Source of the DNA: Vibrio hepatarius | GTDB taxonomy: Bacteria; Pseudomonadota; Gammaproteobacteria; Enterobacterales; Vibrionaceae | Length of the DNA: 64,000 nt | Assembly (NCBI RefSeq): GCF_018860525.1 | Contig: NZ_JAHKPM010000065.1 | Span: 152,813 to 216,812, forward strand | Direction of reading: 5' to 3' | In this document: positions 36,182 through 45,169 of the stretch, in pieces | Layout of the letters: the number at the start of each line of letters is the position of its first letter | Position numbering within the stretch: the stretch's first letter is position 1 | Made by a program: the position numbers and the translations under genes | Notes under the pieces: generated by a model | What the model was told of the DNA's origin: nothing | What the model saw: the letters and a program-made list of their open reading frames with translations, nothing else | The model's database searches: none

Positions 36182-37043
36182 CATGGTCTACTTTTTCTCG
36201 TAAAAAGCGGGCAAACTTAGGGATACCAGTATGCGTATAGCCATTATACCTAAAAGTAATAGTACTACCGAGTCGTGGCGGCCTTTTCCTGAGCTGTTCA
36301 GTCAATCCGCTTCCTATATAGAATTGATTGCCAGACTCCAACTGAACTAATAAAGATCCTACCATACCTTCAAATTGCCCTTTACCAGCTTTGTAACCCA
36401 CAACTTTAGCTTCGGCATCTTGGTGCTTCTTCATTTTAAGTAATTGCTCTCCTCTCCCATGATGGTACTCACCGTCAAACCTTCTCAACATCACACCTTC
36501 ACCCTTAGACTTATCAATTTTGTCAAAGTATGAAGTAAGCTCTTGTTCAGAGAAGATAGACGTATGCTCAATAAATTTAATATGCTCAACTTGGAGTGAA
36601 TCAACCAACTGAACAATGTGTGCGTAACGTTGGCGATAACTGCCAGATCCCAATGGCATATCAAACAGCATAAAGTGTATTTGTGACCACGATGCTTCAA
36701 TCGGCTTTTTATCTAGCACAGTGGTTTGAACCAAGTGAAAATTACCTCTACCAGCCCATAGCTCGCCTTCCAAAGGATAATCAGGTAACTTTTTTATAAA
36801 CCAAACTGGTGCATATATTTTTCGGCCACTTCGAGTCATGAGCTTGTTTCCGTCCCATATCGCTCGAATCCCATCAAGTTTTTCACTTTTCCAATATAAA
36901 CTCACATCAATATTGTGATCGTACATGCCTGCCAACATTAATGGAAAGTGTCTACTTGCTTTATCTGTCAGTTCAGCCCGACAAGGAAACACTGATAAAA
37001 ATACGATAGCTAAACAACTCAGTTTGATATCCATATGTTTCAT
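36171..37043 (-). CDS. ATP-dependent DNA ligase, secreted LigE type
   Basis: A 290-residue minimal DNA ligase with a signal peptide (MKHMDIKLSCLAIVFLSVFP, CRA). The nucleotidyl Lys is K55 in SEKLDGIRA, and motifs LEGELWAG, FMLFDMP, GEGVMLR and LLKMKKH follow. The OB domain is compact. LigE enzymes in gamma-proteobacteria are exported and have been linked to DNA uptake and extracellular DNA. It overlaps the convergent DUF3080-like gene by 11 bp and lies next to the biofilm polysaccharide locus. Confidence 0.88.
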   Translation of the reverse strand: MKHMDIKLSCLAIVFLSVFPCRAELTDKASRHFPLMLAGMYDHNIDVSLYWKSEKLDGIRAIWDGNKLMTRSGRKIYAPVWFIKKLPDYPLEGELWAGRGNFHLVQTTVLDKKPIEASWSQIHFMLFDMPLGSGSYRQRYAHIVQLVDSLQVEHIKFIEHTSIFSEQELTSYFDKIDKSKGEGVMLRRFDGEYHHGRGEQLLKMKKHQDAEAKVVGYKAGKGQFEGMVGSLLVQLESGNQFYIGSGLTEQLRKRPPRLGSTITFRYNGYTHTGIPKFARFLREKVDHVIE

Positions 37044-37208
37044 CCACTATTATTTTAACAAACTTGATTGTTGGTTAAATGACACAAAATTCAATCTCAA
37101 AGGTCTATGATTTGAATACCTTCCAAAACTTTAAAATATAACAAAACTATCAATTAACTGACTTTTACTTACTCGCTTTCACATAACAAGGTTAAATCGT
37201 CGTAGTGC

Positions 37209-37245
37209 CTCTCATATTGAGAAAATCCAGTTGTCAATGTGAGAA
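37209..37245 (-). promoter_or_regulatory. Two candidate SypG enhancer sites upstream of sypA
   Basis: Read on the minus strand: TTCTCAATATGAGAG at 37209-37223 and TTCTCACATTGACAA at 37231-37245. Both contain CTCA-N3-TGA. The first fully fits the V. fischeri SypG enhancer consensus as I remember it (TTCTCANNNTGMDWN). They lie about 50-85 bp upstream of the sypA sigma-54 element. The 300-bp gap 37044-37342 holds nothing else that I recognise. Confidence 0.65.
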
Positions 37246-37293
37246 TTACACCTAAATTCTTATTATAATCTTGAAAATTAAGCGTTTATTTCT

Positions 37294-37309
37294 TGGCACG
37301 TAAACTGCT
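37294..37309 (+). promoter_or_regulatory. Sigma-54 promoter of sypA
   Basis: TGGCACGTAAACTGCT: the -24 GG and -12 GC are separated by exactly 10 bases, a near-perfect sigma-54 element. It is placed 34 bp before the sypA ATG. Confidence 0.85.
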
Positions 37310-37342
37310 CTAAACAATTAAACTACGTTAGGAGATACGACC

Positions 37343-37657
37343 ATGGAATTACGCAAAATTGAAACTACTGAAATGCTAACTCTTGAAATTAACGGAAACC
37401 TTGATGCCGACGGAAGTCGCTATGCTCAAAAACACATTGACGAAATCATTGCAGATCAACATTTAGAGGTTGAGATTGATTTTCGCAATGTCGGTTTCTT
37501 AGATTCTTCTGGGGTTGGTGCTTTAGTTTATCTCTATAAGCGTTTGGTAGAACGTGAACGTCAAATGCGTATAGAAAATGTAACTGGACAGCCACTTGAA
37601 ATCATTAATCTTTTACGAATAGATAAGGCTATCCCTGTGAACTCCCGCACTCATTAA
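37343..37657 (+). CDS. sypA: STAS-domain anti-anti-sigma-like protein SypA
   Basis: A 104-residue single STAS domain with the phosphorylation motif FLDSSGVGALVYL. The serine at position 56 matches V. fischeri SypA S56, which SypE phosphorylates to switch off biofilm formation. SypA is the positive end of that switch. No sypE is present here, so another kinase, or none, may act on S56. First gene of the locus, behind a sigma-54 promoter with enhancer-like sites. Confidence 0.9.
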   Translation: MELRKIETTEMLTLEINGNLDADGSRYAQKHIDEIIADQHLEVEIDFRNVGFLDSSGVGALVYLYKRLVERERQMRIENVTGQPLEIINLLRIDKAIPVNSRTH

Positions 37658-37697
37658 ATCTATAAGCGGCAGTCACATACTAATAAAGGACGTTGGC

Positions 37698-38540
37698 ATG
37701 GTTAACTTTTTAAAACACATAGCACTAGTTGTACCTACAGCAATACTATGTGTAGGTTGCAGCAACTACCCTGAAGAAAGTCGCGGTGGTTTAGCTGAAC
37801 AATACATTCAATCAAGCTTTACTCCCGTCATGCCTGATGAACCTCTTGGTCCTGAACATGGACTTCGCTTTGATTGGCAACTCACCAAGCTACACTTAGA
37901 CTCTTTAATCAGGGAGGGAGCTCGCTGGTGTTTTCCCGCAGCAGTAGTACAGGCTATAGAAAAACAAAATAGAATTGCTCGTGAACTAGAAGGTGGGTTG
38001 CTAGTCGATGCAGCTAATGACATTGTGATCCAAAGAAAGCGATTAGACGAACTTGAAAGACAGCTTGACTATGTAACTTCTCAAACCAAATGTGTGCCTC
38101 CACATGATCAATTCAGTTTTCAGCAGCAGCTGGCTATCATTGATAAGCTATACAACCTATTAAATATAGACAATCAGTTTGCCTTTAAGTCAAGTGAAGT
38201 CAACCCCAAGTACATGGGACATTTAGCTCAAGCAGCCAATATCTTACGCGAACATAAAACTCTTAACCTCATAGTTACAGGTCACGCCGACGCAGTCGGT
38301 AATGAACTAAGTAATAGAAAACTCGCAATGGCTAGAGCAAAACAGGTAAAACGATATTTGACAATATTCGGCTTGGAGCCAAACAGAGTAGAGGCAAAAT
38401 CTTTAGGGGAAAGCCTACCACTTTTTGAAGGTAATTCTGAAGGAACTAAACTCACCAACCGAAGAGTTAGTATTGAGATAATTGAAACAAAAGACCTTGC
38501 TGAGAAAAAGTTGAATGGTGGCTACTATGATATGGAATAG
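37698..38540 (+). CDS. sypB: OmpA-family lipoprotein SypB
   Basis: A 280-residue protein with a lipoprotein-type signal (lipobox LCVGC) and a C-terminal OmpA domain (GHADAVGNELSNRKL, GLEPNRVEAKSLGE, LTNRRVSIEI) that should bind peptidoglycan. The middle part is helical. It matches SypB by position and domains. It probably sits at the outer membrane near the export channel. It overlaps the start of sypC. Confidence 0.88.
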   Translation: MVNFLKHIALVVPTAILCVGCSNYPEESRGGLAEQYIQSSFTPVMPDEPLGPEHGLRFDWQLTKLHLDSLIREGARWCFPAAVVQAIEKQNRIARELEGGLLVDAANDIVIQRKRLDELERQLDYVTSQTKCVPPHDQFSFQQQLAIIDKLYNLLNIDNQFAFKSSEVNPKYMGHLAQAANILREHKTLNLIVTGHADAVGNELSNRKLAMARAKQVKRYLTIFGLEPNRVEAKSLGESLPLFEGNSEGTKLTNRRVSIEIIETKDLAEKKLNGGYYDME

Positions 38541-40623
38541 ATTCATACTCATTATACTGTTTCTTAGCCTTACCGCCCCAGTATATTCTGAACAAGAACG
38601 TGTTCAAGTGGGTGATATGGTTCAAGTGAACCTACCCGGAGAAGAAACACTTAACAAAGGGTTCCAAGTAGACAAAAGAGGTCGGATTAATCTGCCTGAA
38701 ATTGGTGCATTGTATGTAGCAGGTTACACCGAGGAACAACTCGAAAAAGCTGTGATAGAAGCACTTAGCAAGGTTTACCGCGACCTATCCACTGCATCTG
38801 TATATATTGCCGAACAACAAATTCTCATATCGATCCAAGGCTACGTAAACTCACCTGGAGAATACACTCTATCTAAGACTTCAGATGTACAAATGGCCAT
38901 ACACGCCGCTGGTGGTTTACGCTCTGGTGCTCAACTGAACAATTTTCTGCTCAAGCGTGGTAAAGAAAAATTCCCATTCAATTATAAAAGTTTCCTCGAT
39001 ACAGGTGATGAAACTTTGTTACCGCAGCTCAAATCACTCGATAGTATTTTCGTACCGGCATCTCCATTAGTCGGTAACATTGAACAACAATTTGATGCCA
39101 GCAAACTCGCCAACTCGGGCGATAGTGCTGATGGTCGTACAGCAGTCAAAGTCTTTGGTGAAGTCAATGCTCCTGGCTCTTTTAGCTTTAAAGAAAAATC
39201 TGACTTAGTAGACATTCTGATGCGAGCCGGCGGGGTTACCCGCTATGCATCAGTAGAACAAATTCGAGTGATCAGTAATAACAAGCCTCAGATATTCAAT
39301 CTCAAAGAGTATCTTGATAGTGGTGATATTTCATTGCTACCCCACATTCAACCTGGTACTACCATTTTTGTCCCCAAACAAGAAGAAGAAATTCGAGCTG
39401 GTTCTAATGTTATTTACATCATGGGAGAGGTAGATCAACCAGGGGCTTATGAAGGGAAAAAAGGTGCTTCATTTATGGATATCCTTGCCAATGCAGGGGG
39501 ACCAACACGATATGCTGAATCTCGTCAAATTCGTATTATTAAAGCTGATGGTCAAGTCGTTAAGTTTGACTTAACTGCATACACTGAAGGGCTAAATACT
39601 GCGCTTCCCCCGCCTGAAATTACCGCTGGTGACGCAATATTTGTTCCCGAAAAAACAGACATGAATGAGAAATCATGGCTGAAAATCTCTCCTGATCGAG
39701 CAGTAAGTGTCATTGGAGAAGTGGTTAGGCCTGGTCGCATTGAATGGTCTGATGAAATGGATATGATGCACTTATTGGCACATGTCGGAGGGCCAACGCT
39801 AAGAGCAGATACTTCAAAAATTGAAGTAGTTTCACCGGATGGGCAAATGCATAGTTTTAACCTCGATGAGTTCATTATAAATGGGGCACCTTCAGCCGAA
39901 CTTCCCGAAGTCAAAGCAGGAACCATCATCCGTATTCACGATCTTCCTCAAGATCCTAGTGACAACAAATCACAGTGGGTACGTCAAAGTTCAGACGCAT
40001 CAATTTATGTCTTCGGCCAAGTCAATTCTCCAGGGCGATATCGTTTCACTAAAAAAATGCACTTCTTAGATATTCTATCTGCGGCAGATGGCCCAACAAA
40101 AGATGCTGATATTCACAATATAAAAATCACTCATCGTGATAAAACCTATTCAAAAGTGAGTAAGTTGAATTTGTCTCTTTATTTTGAAACGGGTGATGAG
40201 AGTTTACTACCGAATATCACCATGGGTGATACCATTTATATCCCTGAGAAAGACAAGGTTTGGTTGGATAGAAGCAAGGAGTCAACAGTACGTATACTTG
40301 GAGCAATTAATAGCCCCGGACGTTATGTATTTGATGACAACATGACTATCTTAGATATTCTTGCTGAAGCTGGAGGCCCTTCAGAGAGAGCCTACCTCGA
40401 GAAAATTTCAATCGTCAACATGTCATGCTGCCAAGGTCAAGCAAGAACCTTTGATTTAATTGATTTTAGTAAAACAGCCAATGTGTATAAGCTGCCAGTC
40501 CTTAGAGCTGGAGATACTATTTATATCCCTGATCGAAGCGAAGGCCTATTAGAAAGGCTGAGAGTTGGATTAGAGGACATCTTACGCCTTACTACAACCA
40601 TTGTTGTTATAGGAGCCTTGTGA
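38527..40623 (+). CDS. sypC: Polysaccharide export protein SypC with multiple SLBB domains
   Basis: The start at ATG 38527 gives a signal peptide (MIWNRFILIILFLSLTAP); an in-frame ATG at 38515 is the alternative. A Poly_export domain (VGDMVQVNLPGEETLNKGF) is followed by six SLBB repeats, recognisable by G-x-V/I-x-x-P-G then AGG or ADG: starting near residues 95, 210, 290, 390, 490 and 585. It is a Wza-type outer-membrane channel component with a long periplasmic SLBB stack. At about 698 residues it is larger than Wza. It overlaps sypB and ends on the first base of sypD. Confidence 0.9.
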   Translation: MIWNRFILIILFLSLTAPVYSEQERVQVGDMVQVNLPGEETLNKGFQVDKRGRINLPEIGALYVAGYTEEQLEKAVIEALSKVYRDLSTASVYIAEQQILISIQGYVNSPGEYTLSKTSDVQMAIHAAGGLRSGAQLNNFLLKRGKEKFPFNYKSFLDTGDETLLPQLKSLDSIFVPASPLVGNIEQQFDASKLANSGDSADGRTAVKVFGEVNAPGSFSFKEKSDLVDILMRAGGVTRYASVEQIRVISNNKPQIFNLKEYLDSGDISLLPHIQPGTTIFVPKQEEEIRAGSNVIYIMGEVDQPGAYEGKKGASFMDILANAGGPTRYAESRQIRIIKADGQVVKFDLTAYTEGLNTALPPPEITAGDAIFVPEKTDMNEKSWLKISPDRAVSVIGEVVRPGRIEWSDEMDMMHLLAHVGGPTLRADTSKIEVVSPDGQMHSFNLDEFIINGAPSAELPEVKAGTIIRIHDLPQDPSDNKSQWVRQSSDASIYVFGQVNSPGRYRFTKKMHFLDILSAADGPTKDADIHNIKITHRDKTYSKVSKLNLSLYFETGDESLLPNITMGDTIYIPEKDKVWLDRSKESTVRILGAINSPGRYVFDDNMTILDILAEAGGPSERAYLEKISIVNMSCCQGQARTFDLIDFSKTANVYKLPVLRAGDTIYIPDRSEGLLERLRVGLEDILRLTTTIVVIGAL

Positions 40624-41318
40624 TGACTATTCCTGCAACGTTGACGGAAGTGGAACAAATTTATCTGGCCGCAGAGTTTAGTGAAGCTCGCTCACTTTGC
40701 GTAACCGGCTGCAACTCAGGTGACGGCGTAACTTCTGTCGCATCAGCTATTGCAGAAAGGTACCTACTGGGTGGGCATAAAACGTTATTAGTTGACCTTA
40801 ACTTATTTCATCCTGCCTTCGAGCCAGTACTTAATGACAACGATTCGGAGGATGGGGTTGGTATATTATTAGAACACAAATCATCACATCAACTATTCAC
40901 TGGTATGCCTGTACCAAAAGCCACATCAACCTTATTAGCATACAAAGACCCCACAGTACTTAGTACTACCGTTGATCAATGGCTACAACATTATGATCGT
41001 GTCATTTGCGATACATCTCCATTGCTGCATATCAATCGTGGCAACATACCAGCTCAGGTTGTTGCAAGTGCCTGTGACCAAACCGTTTTAGTTGTTATGG
41101 GTGGCAAGACCTCCTCAGGTCAAATCGAGAAATCTCAAGAGTTGTTAGATAACCCCAAGATTTCCTTTTTAGGTTCAGTACTAAATCTCAAAAACCAAGC
41201 CACACTCGGTCAAGAAATGGCCAGAGAACTAAATCGATTAAAATTTTTGCCGAAGTCGTGGCGTGAAAAATGGTGTAGACGGCTAATAACTAATGAATTT
41301 TTAGCTCATTCCGCCTAA
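40623..41318 (+). CDS. sypD: Bacterial tyrosine kinase-like ATPase SypD with altered Walker A
   Basis: The ATG at 40623 overlaps the sypC stop (TGATG), with AGGAG 7 bp upstream. The 231-residue protein has the MinD/BY-kinase fold: CVTGCNSGDGVTSVASAIAE and the following TLLVDLNLFHP (Walker A'). The usual Walker A has GKS/GKT, but here it reads G-D-G-V-T-S, so the catalytic Lys is replaced by Val. In the family, SypD would be the kinase partner of the chain-length protein SypO. This copy may not hydrolyse ATP. There is no Tyr-rich C-terminal tail. Confidence 0.85.
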   Translation: MTIPATLTEVEQIYLAAEFSEARSLCVTGCNSGDGVTSVASAIAERYLLGGHKTLLVDLNLFHPAFEPVLNDNDSEDGVGILLEHKSSHQLFTGMPVPKATSTLLAYKDPTVLSTTVDQWLQHYDRVICDTSPLLHINRGNIPAQVVASACDQTVLVVMGGKTSSGQIEKSQELLDNPKISFLGSVLNLKNQATLGQEMARELNRLKFLPKSWREKWCRRLITNEFLAHSA

Positions 41319-41361
41319 AAGTAACGGCAAAGTACCAGACTGATAATGGGAGACTATCATT

Positions 41362-43662
41362 ATGTCTTTTAGAGTAAAAACCATATTAGGTATTGCTTTT
41401 ATTGAAACTATCATGCTTGTTGCTCTGACCTTTAGCGCCATGAGTTTTTTATCAGAATCAAATGAAAAGCAGTTACTTCAACGAGCAAATTCAATAGCTG
41501 AAATGTTTGCCCACACAGCAAAAGATGCGATGATTTCAACTGACATTTCAACCTTGGACAATTTAGTTAAAAAGTATATGACTGTCGAAGATATCGCTTA
41601 CATAAAAGTCATGCGAGGTGATGAAGAGTTATCTTCTGATGGTGATAAAGCGTTACTCAATAGGTCAATTTACGAAGACTTTACCTTAGACTCAGTTCAT
41701 GACGGTATTTTTGACACTCGTATAAAAGTTGAAAATGCAGGCATTTATTATGGCACCATTGAGATTGGAGTTGAGGTCTCAGATATCAACTCTTTGCTCA
41801 TTAACGCTCACAATTCGATGATAGGCATTGCCTCTATAGAAGTATTACTAGTTGCAATTTTTTCTTTTTTCTTAGGAACTTATCTAACAAAAAGCTTAGT
41901 TAAACTGATAGATGCTGCAAATACGGTAAGTGAAAAAGGTCCAGGTTTTCAAATCAATGATAACTCAAAAGATGAGCTTGGAGATGTTTCTAGAGCATTT
42001 GACGAGATGTCTAAAAAACTTGAGAAAAGTTATAAAGACCTAAAAACCGCAAGATGTAAAGCGGATGAAGCCAATGATTCAAAGAGCCGTTTTTTGGCTT
42101 CGATGTCACATGAAATTCGTACACCAATGAATGGTGTTCTGGGTATTTTAGACATTCTTGAGGAGTCAAAACTCTTACCTGAACAAAGAAAATTAGTTAA
42201 TACCGCTACAGAGTCAGGTCGATTCTTACTCAGTGTTATTAACGACATTCTAGACTTCACGAGAATGGAATCAAATACATTAATACTTGACCACAAACCT
42301 TTCCAATTCCGTCGTTGTGTTGAAAGTATTGTGGAAATTTTCTTGCCAGCCGCTAGAGCCCGATCATTGGAGTTAAGTTGTACTGTCGACGGTTCCGTAC
42401 CATCTTATGTTTTCGGAGATGAAAACCGTGTGAAGCAGGTTCTACATAACCTCATTGGTAATGCCATTAAATTTACCAAAGGTGGGAGTGTAACAGTACA
42501 AATCGAGGCCAAGTCTTTGAATGTCGGAAAATCCGAGATAACATGCAAAGTTATCGATACAGGAATAGGCATTAATCGCAATGCTATGGATTACCTATTT
42601 GAGGAATTTACCATGGCTGACCAAACATACTCACGTAGCCATGAAGGCTCGGGGCTTGGTCTCGCAATATGCAAACGTCTATGTAAGTTGATGGATGGAC
42701 ATATTAAGGTAGAAAGCACACCATCTATTGGAAGCACCTTCTCTTTCTCAATCACGTTAGAACTTGCAGACAAACATATTGGCGCTCCACTTAAACCATA
42801 CAGTGACTCTGAGCTAAAAGTATCGGATGCTAGTATACTAGTCGCAGAAGATAACAAGGCAAATCAACTCGTTATCCAAGAGATGTTTAACAGACTGAAT
42901 TTAAGCGTAGATATTGCTGAAAATGGGCAGCGCGTCATAGAAATGATTGGGCTATATCATTACGATTTAATTTTTATGGACATCTCTATGCCAGAGCTTG
43001 ATGGGATGCAGACCTGTAAACAACTTCGCTCAAACATAGACCCATCAATTAACCAAATTCCTGTTATCGCCCTCACCGCTCACTCATTAACAGGCGATAA
43101 AGAAATGTTCTTAAATGCTGGCATGAATGACTATTTAGCAAAACCGGTTAGATTATCTCAACTAATTGAAAAAATTAATCTATTCTTAGGTGATGACTTA
43201 AGTACATATCCAAAAGAACACATAGATTGTCAGCTTGAATCGCAGGTTAGCCAAAACAATAATAGTGCAGAAGTGAATACTCGGGACAAACAAGTGAATT
43301 TAGAACTGGTAGATGAAACTGTCTTAAGGCAAATGATAGAAGACACAAGCGCAGAAGTGTTACCCATGCTCATTGAGCATTACCTTGATGAATCTCAAGA
43401 GCGCTTAAAAAAAATCTATCAAGCAATGGATGATCGTGATAAAGATACTCTCGAATTCGAAACTCACACACTAGGTAGTTCAGCATTAGCTCTCGGTAAC
43501 AGAGTATTGTCCAACCTTGCACGCAAAATCGAACACCTATGCATCGAAAATCAGGAAGAACAAGCCTATAAACTGCGTGATGATTTGAAAGAGTTGGCTG
43601 ATAACTCCCTCTCCGCATTAGCATATAGAAAAACACAGGGCTTTATAGAACCTGCTGGCTAG
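41362..43662 (+). CDS. sypF: Hybrid sensor histidine kinase SypF
   Basis: A 766-residue kinase: TM1 at about 9-29, periplasmic domain 35-150, TM2 153-172, HAMP-like segment, HisKA with H250 in FLASMSHEIRTPMNG, HATPase (NLIGNAIKF, GSGLGLAICKRL), receiver domain with D540 in DLIFMDISMPELDG, and a C-terminal HPt domain with H702 in THTLGSSALALG. H250 has the same number as in V. fischeri SypF. All three phosphorelay residues are present, so it should be able to phosphorylate SypG. In V. fischeri it also responds to RscS. It sits directly after sypD; no sypE intervenes. Confidence 0.92.
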   Translation: MSFRVKTILGIAFIETIMLVALTFSAMSFLSESNEKQLLQRANSIAEMFAHTAKDAMISTDISTLDNLVKKYMTVEDIAYIKVMRGDEELSSDGDKALLNRSIYEDFTLDSVHDGIFDTRIKVENAGIYYGTIEIGVEVSDINSLLINAHNSMIGIASIEVLLVAIFSFFLGTYLTKSLVKLIDAANTVSEKGPGFQINDNSKDELGDVSRAFDEMSKKLEKSYKDLKTARCKADEANDSKSRFLASMSHEIRTPMNGVLGILDILEESKLLPEQRKLVNTATESGRFLLSVINDILDFTRMESNTLILDHKPFQFRRCVESIVEIFLPAARARSLELSCTVDGSVPSYVFGDENRVKQVLHNLIGNAIKFTKGGSVTVQIEAKSLNVGKSEITCKVIDTGIGINRNAMDYLFEEFTMADQTYSRSHEGSGLGLAICKRLCKLMDGHIKVESTPSIGSTFSFSITLELADKHIGAPLKPYSDSELKVSDASILVAEDNKANQLVIQEMFNRLNLSVDIAENGQRVIEMIGLYHYDLIFMDISMPELDGMQTCKQLRSNIDPSINQIPVIALTAHSLTGDKEMFLNAGMNDYLAKPVRLSQLIEKINLFLGDDLSTYPKEHIDCQLESQVSQNNNSAEVNTRDKQVNLELVDETVLRQMIEDTSAEVLPMLIEHYLDESQERLKKIYQAMDDRDKDTLEFETHTLGSSALALGNRVLSNLARKIEHLCIENQEEQAYKLRDDLKELADNSLSALAYRKTQGFIEPAG

Positions 43663-43681
43663 CAAAAAAGGATAACGTCAA

Positions 43682-45169
43682 ATGAGAGCAAAAGTATTAT
43701 TAATTGAAGACTCTACATCTCTGGCAATTTTATATAAACAATACGTGAAAGAGGAGTCATTCGATCTCTTTCACGTCGAAACTGGGCGAGATGCCATTAC
43801 ATTTATCGAAAGAAATGTACCACATCTTGTTATATTAGATCTCAAGTTACCGGATATGAACGGCGAAGAGATTCTCGATTGGATCAACGAGAGCCAAGTA
43901 CCAACTTCCGTAGTTATAGCGACTGCTCATGGCTCAGTCGATATTGCCGTTAACTTACTGCAAAAAGGCGCGAAAGACTTTCTCGAAAAGCCAATACAGG
44001 CAGATCGATTAAAAACTTCAATAAACTTACATTTACAACAAGTTAAACTTGAAAATTTAGTCGAAGATATTGAGGCTAAATTTGACAGAAATCGCTTCCA
44101 TGGTTTTATAGGCTCCTGCCTCCCCATGCAAGGGGTATACAAAATCATTGATTCTGTTGCTCCAACTAATGCAAGTGTATTTATTATTGGTGAGAGCGGG
44201 ACGGGAAAGGAAGTTTGCGCAGAAGCCATTCACAACGAAAGTAAGCGTAAGGATAAGCCTTTCATTGCCATCAACTGCGGCGCAATACCAAAAGACCTCA
44301 TGGAGAGTGAAATTTTTGGGCACCTTAAAGGAGCATTTACAGGTGCAACCGCTGACAGAAAAGGCGCGGCATCCCTTGCAAACGGTGGAACTCTTTTTTT
44401 AGACGAACTTTGTGAAATGGAACTTGATATGCAGAAAAAACTTCTGCGTTTCCTACAAACTGGGACTTTCACCCCATTGGGAGGCTCAAGAGAATTAAAA
44501 GTTGATATAAGGATTATCTGTGCAACCAATCGCGACCCTTTACTTGAAGTTGAAGAAGGCCGATTCAGAGAAGATTTATATTATCGAGTGCATGTTGTTC
44601 CCATAGAAATGCCGCCACTAAGAGAGCGTGCTAACGATATCACAACACTGGCGACTCATTTTCTGAAAATATTTGCCAAAGAAGACAGTAAAAAATTCAC
44701 TGGTATTAATAGAGATGCTGAGTCATTACTCAAACGTTATTCGTGGCCTGGTAATGTACGTCAATTACAAAACGTAATAAGAAATATTGTCGTACTCAAC
44801 AATGAAGCAAAGTTATCGATAGAGCATCTTCCCGAGCAAATATCACACGGAGCTAAAACGCCCAAGTCAAAACCTATTCAGTCTATACCTTCACATTATT
44901 CTCCTTCTGTTATGCAGGACGTTACGACTACGCTATCTGAGTCTTCGCCTTCAGAAAGTAAAGATATTGATTTATCACAGCATCAAGCAACAGGCATTAC
45001 AATACGCCCCATGTGGATTGTTGAACGTGAAACTATTCAGCAAGCCATTGATTATTGTGATGGTAATGTACTCAATGCAGCAGTCATGCTAGAACTCAGC
45101 CCATCAACTGTTTACAGAAAAAAGCAAGCTTGGGAAACCGCTGAAGACGAACAACAGTATGCCGAATAA
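43682..45169 (+). CDS. sypG: Sigma-54-dependent response regulator SypG
   Basis: A 495-residue activator with receiver domain (D53 in ILDLKLPDMNG; V. fischeri SypG also uses D53), AAA+ domain with Walker A GESGTGKE at 170-177 and the sigma-54 contact loop GAFTGA at 217-222, and a C-terminal Fis-type helix-turn-helix (VLNAAVMLELSPSTVYRKK). It should bind the CTCA-N3-TGA sites and switch on the four sigma-54 promoters of the locus. All activator motifs look intact. It overlaps sypH by 11 bp. Confidence 0.93.
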   Translation: MRAKVLLIEDSTSLAILYKQYVKEESFDLFHVETGRDAITFIERNVPHLVILDLKLPDMNGEEILDWINESQVPTSVVIATAHGSVDIAVNLLQKGAKDFLEKPIQADRLKTSINLHLQQVKLENLVEDIEAKFDRNRFHGFIGSCLPMQGVYKIIDSVAPTNASVFIIGESGTGKEVCAEAIHNESKRKDKPFIAINCGAIPKDLMESEIFGHLKGAFTGATADRKGAASLANGGTLFLDELCEMELDMQKKLLRFLQTGTFTPLGGSRELKVDIRIICATNRDPLLEVEEGRFREDLYYRVHVVPIEMPPLRERANDITTLATHFLKIFAKEDSKKFTGINRDAESLLKRYSWPGNVRQLQNVIRNIVVLNNEAKLSIEHLPEQISHGAKTPKSKPIQSIPSHYSPSVMQDVTTTLSESSPSESKDIDLSQHQATGITIRPMWIVERETIQQAIDYCDGNVLNAAVMLELSPSTVYRKKQAWETAEDEQQYAE

